From Cryobacterium sp. PH29-G1 (GTDB lineage Bacteria > Actinomycetota > Actinomycetes > Actinomycetales > Microbacteriaceae), in NCBI RefSeq assembly GCF_030063365.1, contig NZ_JASISY010000005.1, positions 242,320-306,319 of the forward strand: 64,000 nucleotides of DNA, given 5' to 3'. Positions 1-8,378 of the stretch are shown here, piece by piece. The notes under the pieces are model-generated. The model was not told the origin of the DNA, made no database searches, and saw nothing but the letters and a program-made list of their open reading frames with translations. Within the stretch, counting starts at the first letter, position 1, and every line of letters begins with the position of its first letter. A program made the translations under genes and the position numbers.

Positions 1-30
1 CAAGGATCTGCGGTCAAAAGGAGCGCTCGT

Positions 31-1659
31 ATGAGTAACAACACTGAAGAATTCGACTACATAGTCGTCGGTGCCGGATCGGCCGGAGCCGCTGTCGCAG
101 CTCGACTCACCGAAGACGCGAGCATCTCCGTTCTGCTGCTCGAAGCCGGCGGCGTCGACGATATGCAGGAGATCGTGATCCCGGCAGCTTTCCCGAAACT
201 GTTCAAATCCGACGCCGATTGGAATTACCAGACCGAGCCGCAGGATGAGCTGGAGGGGCGGTCGATCTACTGGCCCCGTGGCAAGGTACTCGGCGGCTCA
301 TCCTCCATGAACGCCATGATGTGGGTGCGCGGATTCGCTGCCGACTACGACAACTGGGCGAGGCTCGCCGGGGCCGACTGGTCGTACGAGGCGCTCCTGC
401 CGTATTTCCGCAAAGCGGAGGCGGTGGAGGGCAACACCGATCCCGACCAGGGCACGGACGGCGCGAATTCGATCTCGCACCAACGCAGTCCACGATCGCA
501 CACCGCAACGTTTCTTGAGGCGGCCGTCGAAGCCGGAATGCCACGCGTAGCGCCGAACTCGGCAAACCCGGAAGGGGTCAGCCAGACAATGGTGAGCCAG
601 CGCGGCGGCCTGCGGCACAGCACGTCGGCCGCCTACCTTGCGCCGGCAGCCGAGCGCTCCAACCTTGTCGTTCGCACCGGGGCACACGCCACTCGCGTGC
701 TGTTCGAGGGAACCCGTGCTGTCGGTGTCGAGTACCTGAGCGCGGGCACCCCGGCCTCGGTCTTCGCGCGCCGGGAGATCGTGCTGAGTGGCGGAGCGGT
801 GAATACACCGCAGTTGCTCATGCTGTCGGGCATCGGCGATGCGCCCCATCTCCGCTCCCTCGGAATCACCGTGCTCGTCGATGCTCCAGAGGTCGGCTCG
901 AACATGCGCGACCACCTGTTCGCGGCGCTCGCGGTCGATACCGACGCTGACACCCTCTTCGGTGCCGAGACCGAGGAACAGCTCAACGATTTCGTCTCGC
1001 AGCAGCGCGGCATGCTCACCTCCAACGTTGCGGAGGCGTACGGTTTCGTCAAGACCGACCCGTCGCTCGCCTTCCCCGACATCGAGGTGCTCTTCGCCGC
1101 CGTGCCGTATATCGGTGAGGGACTCGTGGCCGCGCCGCGGCACGGCGTCAGTGTCGGTGCCATCCTGCTGCAGCCCAAGAGCCTCGGAACCGTGCGACTC
1201 GCCTCCGCCGATCCGCTCGCGAAACCGCTGATCGATCCGAATTATTTGGGCGATCCGAACGGAGAAGATCGTGACACACTGCTCGCGGGCCTCGGCGTGT
1301 GTGAGCGAATTCTTGCCGCCACGGCATTTGCTCCCACGCGAAGTGACGGCAAGTTCATCCAACCCGCCGGGTCGGATGCGCAGACCGTGGCCGAGCGTGA
1401 TGCATTGGTGATCGATCAGTTCTCGCAGACCCTGTACCACCCGACGAGCACTGCTCGCATGGGATCGGATGCCGGATCGGTGGTGGACCCTGAGCTGCGT
1501 GTGCGCGGCGTGCAGGGGCTTCGCATCGCCGACGCGTCGATCATGCCGGAGATCATCCGGGGGCACACGAATGCTCCATCCATCATCATCGGCGAGAAGG
1601 CGGCTGATCTTCTGCGCGCATCGGTGTCGACCAGAGTGGAAGCGGCTTCGGTTCATTGA
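31..1659 (+). CDS. GMC-family FAD-dependent oxidoreductase (choline dehydrogenase-like)
   Basis: A 542-residue cytoplasmic flavoprotein. The N-terminus has the FAD-binding Rossmann motif GAGSAGAAVAARL (about residues 15-27). GGSSSMNAMMWVRG (about 89-102) matches GMC signature 1, and GAVNTPQLLMLSGIG (about 254-268) matches signature 2. The C-terminal LYHPTSTARMG and GHTNAPSIIIGEKAAD carry the His and Asn/His residues used for alcohol oxidation. The length is normal for choline or alcohol dehydrogenases of this family. AAAGGAG lies 8 nt before the ATG. There is no betaine-pathway neighbour, so the substrate (a primary alcohol) is unknown. Confidence 0.93.
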   Translation: MSNNTEEFDYIVVGAGSAGAAVAARLTEDASISVLLLEAGGVDDMQEIVIPAAFPKLFKSDADWNYQTEPQDELEGRSIYWPRGKVLGGSSSMNAMMWVRGFAADYDNWARLAGADWSYEALLPYFRKAEAVEGNTDPDQGTDGANSISHQRSPRSHTATFLEAAVEAGMPRVAPNSANPEGVSQTMVSQRGGLRHSTSAAYLAPAAERSNLVVRTGAHATRVLFEGTRAVGVEYLSAGTPASVFARREIVLSGGAVNTPQLLMLSGIGDAPHLRSLGITVLVDAPEVGSNMRDHLFAALAVDTDADTLFGAETEEQLNDFVSQQRGMLTSNVAEAYGFVKTDPSLAFPDIEVLFAAVPYIGEGLVAAPRHGVSVGAILLQPKSLGTVRLASADPLAKPLIDPNYLGDPNGEDRDTLLAGLGVCERILAATAFAPTRSDGKFIQPAGSDAQTVAERDALVIDQFSQTLYHPTSTARMGSDAGSVVDPELRVRGVQGLRIADASIMPEIIRGHTNAPSIIIGEKAADLLRASVSTRVEAASVH

Positions 1660-1792
1660 GGTGAGTCCGGCGGCGAGGATCACTCGGCAGCGCCGCCGGC
1701 CAATGTCCGGATGGTTGCCCCTGTAGCGATGTTCCCCGACGCGCTGGGCGCTTTCCCCGGGGAGGGGCGCCCCACGCCCGTAGTGTGGCCAT

Positions 1793-2803
1793 GTGAACGA
1801 AACCGCGCCCCGGGCGCCGAAAAAGAATCGACCGCGGTACGCGGCGGGCCAGCCGTCGGCGCCAACAGCCTCGCCTCGGCTCGCCTGGATCGTGCGCGTG
1901 GTCGCTGCCGCCGGCGTTCTGGTCGTCGCTTGGGCGTGCCTGACCGGGTGGGGCGCGATCGTGCACGGCCACCCGCTCTACGCCGTGCTTCTCGTCGCGA
2001 CGTTGCTCGCATCCGCTCTCGTCGGCTGGCGCACAGTTCGACCCCGGCCCGGGAGAACCACCTGGCGCCGCATTCTCCGCATCGCGCTGGTCGTCGTGTC
2101 GATCGCGTGGATCGCGCTGATGGCCTGGCTGCGCCCGTTCTCTGCGGACGAGCCGGCCGTGGCTGCGATGGACTCCGACACCAGCGTCACCGTCGCTGAG
2201 GACGCGACCCGGATCGTGCTGACCCCAACTGGAGTGGTCAGTACGACGGGGGTGTTCTTTCAGCCCGGCGCAAAGGTGGATGCCCGGGCATACGCCGCGG
2301 TCCTGCGCCCCCTGGCCGAATCCGGTTACACCGTCATCATCCCCAAGCAACCGCTCAGCATCGCCTTTCTGGCCATCACGACCTTCGACGCCGCCAGAAG
2401 CGACTTCCCCGGCATCACGCGGTGGGTCGTGGGCGGGCATTCCCTGGGTGGAACCGTTGCCGCAATTCAAGCGGATGCCGGCGACAGCAACCCTGTCGCA
2501 CCCGTCGTGGGTCTGCTGCTCTATGCCTCGTATCCCGCGAACGACATCAGTACCTCGCTGACCACCCCCGTGCTGTCGATCTCGGCGACCAACGACGGGC
2601 TCGCCACACCGGAGAAGATCGAGGCGTCCAAACAGATTTTGCCCGCCGAATCCACGTTCACCGTGATCGACGGAGCCGTGCACGCCTTCTTCGGCGACTA
2701 TGGACCGCAGCCCGGCGACGGAACCCCCGCGGTCAGTCATGACGACGCTCGCGGCCAGATTTCGCGCGACACCGTCGCCTTCGTCAGCAAACTCAGCGAG
2801 TGA
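1793..2803 (+). CDS. Membrane-anchored alpha/beta hydrolase
   Basis: A 336-residue protein. Three hydrophobic segments fill the first ~130 residues (around 25-46, 58-76 and 92-112), followed by an exported-looking alpha/beta-hydrolase domain. The nucleophile elbow is GGHSLGG. An Asp follows in the SATNDGLATPEK stretch, and VHAFFGDYG supplies the late His, so a Ser-Asp-His triad can be placed. The closest family is Abhydrolase_5 (PF12695). The start is GTG with no Shine-Dalgarno; TAGTGT sits 6 nt upstream, consistent with a leaderless message. The substrate is unknown. Confidence 0.85.
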   Translation: MNETAPRAPKKNRPRYAAGQPSAPTASPRLAWIVRVVAAAGVLVVAWACLTGWGAIVHGHPLYAVLLVATLLASALVGWRTVRPRPGRTTWRRILRIALVVVSIAWIALMAWLRPFSADEPAVAAMDSDTSVTVAEDATRIVLTPTGVVSTTGVFFQPGAKVDARAYAAVLRPLAESGYTVIIPKQPLSIAFLAITTFDAARSDFPGITRWVVGGHSLGGTVAAIQADAGDSNPVAPVVGLLLYASYPANDISTSLTTPVLSISATNDGLATPEKIEASKQILPAESTFTVIDGAVHAFFGDYGPQPGDGTPAVSHDDARGQISRDTVAFVSKLSE

Positions 2804-2862
2804 CAAATCTTCCGGGGGCCTAGTTCGCCGGCTCAGCACCGCCCGTACGTCTCGGATCGGAT

Positions 2863-4272
2863 TTAGGTGTTGGAGGCGAGGGCCCGACCGATGATGCGGG
2901 CTCCGTCGGCAAAGGCTCCGGGGTTGGGCCCGGCATAGTTGAGCCGAATGAACGGGCCGGTCGGCTCGGCCGGAAACCAGTCAGTGCCCGCAGCGATCAA
3001 GACCCCCGCTGCTTCGCAGTCCGCGACCAAGCGGTCGAGATTGGTCCCGTGGGGCAGGCGCGCCCACAGGTTGAGCCCGCCAGCGGGAACATTGGCGATA
3101 TGAGCATCGGGGGCGTGTTCGCGAAGGCTGGTGAGCAGGAGATCGCGGCGCGCGCCCAGTTGCTGACGCAGGTTTCGGAGGTGAGTCTGCCACCCGGGTT
3201 GCGTGACAACGTCGAGCGCTGCCGCCTGGAGTACGCCGCTGACGTACATCGATTCGGCGCCGCGATCGGCGAGGATACGTTCTCGGGCCGGCCCGCGAGC
3301 GATGAGGGCTGCGATGCGGATGGACGGCGAGACACTCTTGGTGAGCGAGCGAATATATACGACGTGACCAGCGTCATCCTGAGCTGCTACGGGGTGCGAA
3401 GTCGTGCTGATGCCGAAATCATGGGCCCAGTCATCTTCAACGAGGAAGGCTCCGTGCGCACGGACAACGTCGAGAACCTGGCTGCGGAGAGCGGCCGACC
3501 ACTGGGTGCCGGTGGGATTGGCGTAGTTCGGTTGGGCGTAGAAGACGCGGGAACCGGTTTCCTGAAAGGCGCGGGCGAGTTCGTCGGGGTCGGGACCATC
3601 GGGCCCCGTGGCAATCGGAACGACCTCGACACCCGTCTGGGCTGCAGCCACGATCGCCCCCCAGTAGGTGGGCGACTCCATCAGCATCGGCTGCCCGGCG
3701 GTCACGAGGGCGCGAAAGATCGTGCTCAGGCCGCTCTGACTGCCCGGGAGCACGATGACGTCGCTCGCCAGGGGCAAAGTGACCCCGACGGGCGTCTCCG
3801 CTCCGAGCTCGTTGGCGAACCAGGCCTGTAATTCGGGTAGTCCGGCCACCGGGGAGCGGGTGAGCGCAGCCTCGCTCCGAGCCGAGCGGGCCAGCGCCGA
3901 CCGGATCAGCCGCTCGGGCAGGAGCTCACGGTCGGGATAGCCCGTGTGGAGGGCGATCACGCCCTGCGGAGCCGTGCGCATAGCGGAAGCCCAGGAGGGG
4001 ATGTGGCGGTGCGGCGATCGCAGCGCCGCCGTCTGCCAGCTGTAGTCCAGGGGCCGCGCGGTGCGCACAGCGCGAACAAAAGCGCCGGAACCCGGACGTG
4101 TTTCGATGAGACCCTGCGCAGTGAGCGTGCGCAGGGCCTTTTGTACCGTCACCGGGCTGGCCGCGTATTCCGCGACGAGCGCCCGGGTCGACGGAAGCCG
4201 CGCCCCCGGTACCGCCTGGGCAATCCAATCGCGGAGCGCGGCCACAATCCGAAAGCTGCTATCGTTATTCAT
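2863..4272 (-). CDS. MocR-type GntR/aminotransferase transcription factor
   Basis: A 469-residue protein. An N-terminal GntR winged helix (about residues 1-68, with LPSTRALVAEY and GLIETRPGSGAFV) is fused to a class I aminotransferase fold. NYANPTGTQWS and the PLP-lysine motif RSLTKSVSPSIR are present, so cofactor binding looks intact. MocR proteins usually sense PLP or amino compounds and regulate a divergent neighbour. Here its ATG (4270-4272) overlaps the ATG of the divergent DMT transporter (4271-4273), which makes the transporter the likely target. The ligand cannot be read from sequence. Confidence 0.9.
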   Translation of the reverse strand: MNNDSSFRIVAALRDWIAQAVPGARLPSTRALVAEYAASPVTVQKALRTLTAQGLIETRPGSGAFVRAVRTARPLDYSWQTAALRSPHRHIPSWASAMRTAPQGVIALHTGYPDRELLPERLIRSALARSARSEAALTRSPVAGLPELQAWFANELGAETPVGVTLPLASDVIVLPGSQSGLSTIFRALVTAGQPMLMESPTYWGAIVAAAQTGVEVVPIATGPDGPDPDELARAFQETGSRVFYAQPNYANPTGTQWSAALRSQVLDVVRAHGAFLVEDDWAHDFGISTTSHPVAAQDDAGHVVYIRSLTKSVSPSIRIAALIARGPARERILADRGAESMYVSGVLQAAALDVVTQPGWQTHLRNLRQQLGARRDLLLTSLREHAPDAHIANVPAGGLNLWARLPHGTNLDRLVADCEAAGVLIAAGTDWFPAEPTGPFIRLNYAGPNPGAFADGARIIGRALASNT

Positions 4273-4317
4273 GTTGGATCATAGTAGCGCTATCCAGAAA
4301 ACGCGTACACCGCTATC
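4258..4317. promoter_or_regulatory. Candidate MocR operator: three GCTATC repeats
   Basis: GCTATC occurs at 4258-4263, 4289-4294 and 4312-4317, all in the same orientation. TAGCGCTA at 4285-4292 is an 8-bp palindrome. The sites straddle the overlapping divergent start codons of the MocR regulator and the DMT transporter. MocR proteins typically bind spaced direct repeats in such a position. The assignment is inferred from repeat spacing and context only. Confidence 0.4.
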
Positions 4318-5224
4318 GAGGTCGCGCGCGGGCCTTGCGTGGGGATTATTGGGTGTTGCCGCCTTCTCGTTCACCGTTCCCCTCACCCGCATTGCCGTCG
4401 AGGGCATGTCACCGCTGTTCATCGGGTCCGGGCGCGCCGTCATCGCCGCAGCGCTTGCGGCCATCGCCCTGATCATGACTCGGCAACGGTTTCCCCGCGG
4501 CACCCAGTGGCTTCGCCTAGCTGTCGTCGCGGGTGGTGTTGTCGTCGGCTTTCCACTTCTCACGTCATTCGCTCTCACCACCGCCACCGCCAGCCACGGC
4601 GCCGTCGTCATCGCAATATTGCCGGCCGCAACAGCCGTCATGGCGGTCATCAGGGGCAAAGAGCGCCCACCGCTGTTCTTCTGGATCATGGCCACCGTCG
4701 GCGCGCTGGCGGCCATCATCTTTGCGTCAGTGCAAGGCAGTGGACTCAGCCACCTTCGCTGGGCCGACCTGCTACTTTTTGGAGCCGTCATCGCGGCCGC
4801 CATTGGCTACACCGAGGGCGGCTTGCTCGCACGCGAGATCGGTTCGTGGCAGACGGTGTCGTGGGCGCTAATCATCGCTTCGCCTCTCATGATCTTATTG
4901 ACCACAGTGGCGATACTCGATCAGCCGCCCACCGGAACGCCCGTGCAGTGGGCCGCGTTCGCCTACCTCGGAGCGGTGAGCGGGTTTCTCGGCTTCTTCG
5001 CCTGGTACCGCGGCCTCGCCATCGGGCCCATGACGAAAGTCAGCCAGGTGCAGCTCACCCAACCCGTTCTCAGCATTCTCTGGGCAGCGTTGCTGCTCCG
5101 CGAACAGCTCACCTGGCCGACCATCATCGGCGGCTCCGTGGTGATTCTTTGTGCCGGCCTCGCCGTGAGAATACGTATCGGGCGCAACGCACTCACCCCC
5201 AGAACGGATGCTCACAGGCCGTGA
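4271..5224 (+). CDS. EamA/DMT-family transporter
   Basis: A 317-residue inner-membrane protein with about ten hydrophobic helices in two EamA repeats (residues about 20-160 and 175-305). This is the classic drug/metabolite exporter layout. The second repeat has the family-like stretch GFLGFFAWYRGLAIGPM. The chosen start is the ATG at 4271, which overlaps the divergent MocR start. A TTG at 4349 would cut into the first helix. An open frame continues upstream to 4061, but that part lies inside the MocR gene. The substrate is probably an amino acid or a cofactor-related amine, inferred from the MocR neighbour. Confidence 0.88.
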   Translation: MLDHSSAIQKTRTPLSRSRAGLAWGLLGVAAFSFTVPLTRIAVEGMSPLFIGSGRAVIAAALAAIALIMTRQRFPRGTQWLRLAVVAGGVVVGFPLLTSFALTTATASHGAVVIAILPAATAVMAVIRGKERPPLFFWIMATVGALAAIIFASVQGSGLSHLRWADLLLFGAVIAAAIGYTEGGLLAREIGSWQTVSWALIIASPLMILLTTVAILDQPPTGTPVQWAAFAYLGAVSGFLGFFAWYRGLAIGPMTKVSQVQLTQPVLSILWAALLLREQLTWPTIIGGSVVILCAGLAVRIRIGRNALTPRTDAHRP

Positions 5225-5362
5225 CCCGAACGCGTCGTCGGCGCCGATTGCGCGCCGGGTGCCGCCGTCAATCACACGCGAGTTGCTCTTGCCGCATCGC
5301 TGCCCGCAGACTGGAAGTACCGGATCGCTATTGAGTCTTCCGCTGGCGGCTAAGGAGCTCAC

Positions 5363-6379
5363 ATGACCGAACCGAACGATGCACGCGTTGGCCTCTATAT
5401 CGACTTCGACAACATTGTCATCTCGCGCTACCAACAGTTGCACGGCCGCAACGCCTTTCAGCGCGACGGTATCCGCGACTTTGACAAGTCGAGCCCGGAT
5501 GCCGATCCCGAGGTCGCCGCACGGCTGGCCGCGGCGACGGTGGATTTCAACGCCATCATCGATTTCGCCGCGTCGTTCGGTGCTCTGGTCGTCAACCGGG
5601 CCTATGCGGACTGGTCAGTTCCGGTGAACGCGAACTACCAGCGCCAGCTCATGTCCCGCGCTGTTGACCTCACCCAGCTGTTCACTGCAACGACGCGGGG
5701 CACCAAAAACGGTGCCGACATCCGTCTCGCCGTTGACGTGGTTGAAGATCTCTTTCGTCTTCCCGACCTGACCCACGTGATCATCGTCGCCGGAGACTCG
5801 GATTACATTGCCCTGGCGCAGAAGTCGAAACGACTGGGTCGTTTCGTCGTGGGTATTGGCGTAGCCGGCTCGACCAGCACGTCGCTTGCAGCGGCCTGCG
5901 ACGAATTCGAGGACTACGACTCGCTCCCCGGCATTGAGAAGGTCACCGCAACGCCTCCCCCGGCCACCACTACCACCACCGAGCGACGCCGGTCAGGCAG
6001 AAAGACAGCCGAGCCTGCCGAGTCCGTGGAGGCTGACGCCTCCTCAGCACCCGGAAAAACGCGCAAGCCAATGACGAACCCGATGTTTTCCCACACCGAG
6101 GACTCACAATTCGATGATTCGGAACCGGCTGAAGATACCGACCCGCAGACGGTTGCCACCGAGCTACTCGTGCGCGCCCTGCAAATCGGTCATTCCAAGG
6201 GCGACGCCGATGAGTGGCTCAACACCGGCACTGTGAAGAACCAGATGCGCCGGATGGACCCGTCCTTCAACGAGAAGCCGCTCGGCTACCGCTCATTCAC
6301 CGACTTTCTCGCCTCGCGCAGCGACCTGGCCGAACTCCAAGAGGATGGCCCACACCGGCTGATTCGGTTGCGTCAGTAG
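5363..6379 (+). CDS. NYN-domain (PIN-like) RNase with C-terminal OST-HTH/LOTUS domain
   Basis: A 338-residue protein. The N-terminal NYN/LabA-like domain (about 8-185) has the acidic metal-site motifs GLYIDFDN and VAGDSDYIALAQ. A charged, low-complexity linker follows (about 195-265). The C-terminal ~70 residues, ending in YRSFTDFLASRSDLAELQ, match the OST-HTH/LOTUS domain, which binds RNA. The pairing suggests a processing or decay nuclease guided by an RNA-binding module. AAGGAG precedes the ATG. It stands alone and ends before a strong bidirectional terminator. Confidence 0.85.
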   Translation: MTEPNDARVGLYIDFDNIVISRYQQLHGRNAFQRDGIRDFDKSSPDADPEVAARLAAATVDFNAIIDFAASFGALVVNRAYADWSVPVNANYQRQLMSRAVDLTQLFTATTRGTKNGADIRLAVDVVEDLFRLPDLTHVIIVAGDSDYIALAQKSKRLGRFVVGIGVAGSTSTSLAAACDEFEDYDSLPGIEKVTATPPPATTTTTERRRSGRKTAEPAESVEADASSAPGKTRKPMTNPMFSHTEDSQFDDSEPAEDTDPQTVATELLVRALQIGHSKGDADEWLNTGTVKNQMRRMDPSFNEKPLGYRSFTDFLASRSDLAELQEDGPHRLIRLRQ

Positions 6380-6458
6380 CCAGTCAGGCTGCGGCGGTGG
6401 CCCCACCGTGCTGCACAGATCAAACCGGATGCCTGCACGGTCTCATCGCCGACAATGC

Positions 6459-6498
6459 AAAGAAGAAGCCTCGGTCAAGTGACCGAGGCTTCTTCTTT
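6459..6498. terminator. Bidirectional Rho-independent terminator
   Basis: A perfect inverted repeat with 19-nt arms (6459-6477 and 6480-6498) around AG. The arms are purine/pyrimidine-rich, giving a T-run on each strand after a GC-rich stem (GCCTCGGTCA/TGACCGAGGC). It lies between the convergent NYN gene and isocitrate lyase and can end both transcripts. Confidence 0.92.
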
Positions 6499-6514
6499 AT
6501 TCACCCAGTTTGAG

Positions 6515-8131
6515 TTAGTGGCTGCTCAAAGCCGGTTCGTCAAACTGGTTGCTCGTGTTGTTCACGCCGCCAGCCTTGAGGGCTGCGGCACCGGCGAAGT
6601 ACTCCTTGTGGTTATCACCGAGGTCAGATCCAGACATGTTCTGGTGCTTGACCGTGGCGATTCCCTCACGGATCTCGCGACGCTGCACGCCCTTGACGTA
6701 GGCGAGCATGCCCTGATCAGCGAAGTAGCCCTTGGCCAGGTCATCCGTTGAGAGTGCGGCCGTGTGGTACGTCGGCAGCGTGATGAGGTGGTGGAAGATA
6801 CCCGCCTCTTTCGAACTGTCGCGCTGGAAGGTACGGATCTTCTCGTCGGCGTTCAAGGCCAATTCGGTCTCGTCGTAGTCAACGCTCATGAGCTTGGCGC
6901 GGTCGTAAGCCGACACGTCCTTACCCTCGGCAAGGAGTGCGTCGTAGGCCTGCTGACGGAAGTTCAGGGTCCAGTTGAACGACGGGCTGTTGTTGTAGAC
7001 CAGCTTGGCGTTCGGGATGGCCTTACGAACCTCGTTCATCATGCCGGCGATCTGGCCGATGTGCGGCTTTTCGGTCTCGATCCACAGCAGGTCTGCACCG
7101 TTCTGCAGCGACGTGATGCTGTCGAGCACGCAGCGCGCCTCGCCGGTTCCGGCACGGAACTGGAACAGGTTGCTGGCCAGACGCTTCGGGCGAAGCAGCT
7201 TGCCGTCGCGCTTAATGACGACGTCGCCGTTGCCGAGGTCGGCTTCGGTGATCTCGTCGACGTCGAGGAAGGAGTTGTACTGGTCGCCGAGGTCTCCGGG
7301 CTGGTAGGTCACCGCGAGCTTCTGCGTGAGGCCGGCACCGAGCGAGTCGGTGCGCGAGACGATGATGCCGTTCTCTATCCCCAGTTCGAGGAACGCGTAG
7401 CGCACGGCGTTCAGCTTGGCAATGAAGTCTTCGTGAGGAACCGTAACCTTGCCGTCTTGGTGGCCACACTGCTTCTCGTCCGAGACCTGATTTTCGATCT
7501 GGATGGCGCAGGCGCCAGCCTCGATCATCTTCTTGGCGAGCAGGTACGTCGCCTCCGGGTTACCGAAACCGGCATCGATGTCGGCGATGATCGGCACAAC
7601 GTGGGTCTCAAAGTTGTCGATCTGCGTCTGAATCGCGGCTGCCTTGGCGTCGTCGCCAACGATGCGAGCGTTGTCAAGACCGGTGAAAAGCAGGTCGAGC
7701 TCGCGAGCGTCGGCCTGGCGAAGGAAGGTGTAGATCTCCTCGACAAGGGCAGGAACCGTCGTCTTCTCGTGCATGGACTGGTCGGGGAGCGGGCCGAACT
7801 CGCTGCGCAGCGCCGCAACCATCCAACCGGAGAGGTACAGGTACCGCTTGTTCGTGGTCTTGAGGTGCTTCTTGATCGAGATCATCTTCTGCTGACCGAT
7901 GAAACCGTGCCAGACACCCAGCGACTGGGTGTAAACGGAGGAATCGGCGTCGTACTCCCCCATGTCCTTGCGCATGATGTCGGCGGTGTACTGCGCGATC
8001 TCCAGGCCGGTCTTGAACCGGTTCTGGGCGCGCATGCGGGCGACGGACTCGGGATTGATGGCGTCCCAGCTGCTGCCAACCTGCTGCTTGAGAGCCTCAA
8101 TGCTCTCGATGTCTTTCTGGTAGCCAGTCAT
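6515..8131 (-). CDS. aceA: Isocitrate lyase
   Basis: A 538-residue cytoplasmic enzyme that cleaves isocitrate to glyoxylate and succinate in the glyoxylate shunt. The catalytic loop reads KQCGH (220-224, Cys222) in place of the commoner KKCGH. IIADIDAGFGN (181-191) supplies Mg-binding acids. The long N-terminus with YTQSLGVWHGFIGQQ and KTTNKRYLYLSGW closely recalls the ~530-residue Pseudomonas aeruginosa type and differs from the ~430-residue E. coli/mycobacterial Icl1 form. GAAGGAAAG precedes the ATG. No malate synthase is adjacent. A strong inverted repeat lies upstream. Confidence 0.95.
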   Translation of the reverse strand: MTGYQKDIESIEALKQQVGSSWDAINPESVARMRAQNRFKTGLEIAQYTADIMRKDMGEYDADSSVYTQSLGVWHGFIGQQKMISIKKHLKTTNKRYLYLSGWMVAALRSEFGPLPDQSMHEKTTVPALVEEIYTFLRQADARELDLLFTGLDNARIVGDDAKAAAIQTQIDNFETHVVPIIADIDAGFGNPEATYLLAKKMIEAGACAIQIENQVSDEKQCGHQDGKVTVPHEDFIAKLNAVRYAFLELGIENGIIVSRTDSLGAGLTQKLAVTYQPGDLGDQYNSFLDVDEITEADLGNGDVVIKRDGKLLRPKRLASNLFQFRAGTGEARCVLDSITSLQNGADLLWIETEKPHIGQIAGMMNEVRKAIPNAKLVYNNSPSFNWTLNFRQQAYDALLAEGKDVSAYDRAKLMSVDYDETELALNADEKIRTFQRDSSKEAGIFHHLITLPTYHTAALSTDDLAKGYFADQGMLAYVKGVQRREIREGIATVKHQNMSGSDLGDNHKEYFAGAAALKAGGVNNTSNQFDEPALSSH

Positions 8132-8378
8132 ATTCTTTCCTTCGACGTGTGAGTTGGGCTGAGCCGGGACTACTGACTCAACGTGCCGCTATCGGCTGCT
8201 AAATCAAGGTTGCCGCAAGAACAACCGGTCTTCTCAGGAAAGTTGCGCAGAAGAAGCACGATTCTTCTGCAATTGAAAAGAAATTCGTCAGAATGGGTCG
8301 ATATCGGTCACGATGAACCCGCACGGAACAGCGCCCGCGAACGGTAGTGACCGGCGGTTTCAGAGCGCATCCAGCGGT
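8132..8378. promoter_or_regulatory. aceA upstream region with inverted repeat
   Basis: This is the intergenic region before aceA, downstream of the threonine-synthase-like gene. GCAGAAGAA (8247-8255) and TTCTTCTGC (8262-8270) form a perfect 9-bp inverted repeat around 6 nt, extended by flanking TTGC/GCAA. It starts about 115 nt before the aceA start, a plausible place for a carbon-source regulator. No clear -35/-10 pair was identified. No gene is visible here. Confidence 0.5.

Noticed and set aside
298..1683. 461-codon minus-strand frame opposite the GMC oxidoreductase
   Set aside because: It is an antisense shadow: the plus-strand product has all family motifs, and the minus-strand product is Arg/His-rich without homology features.
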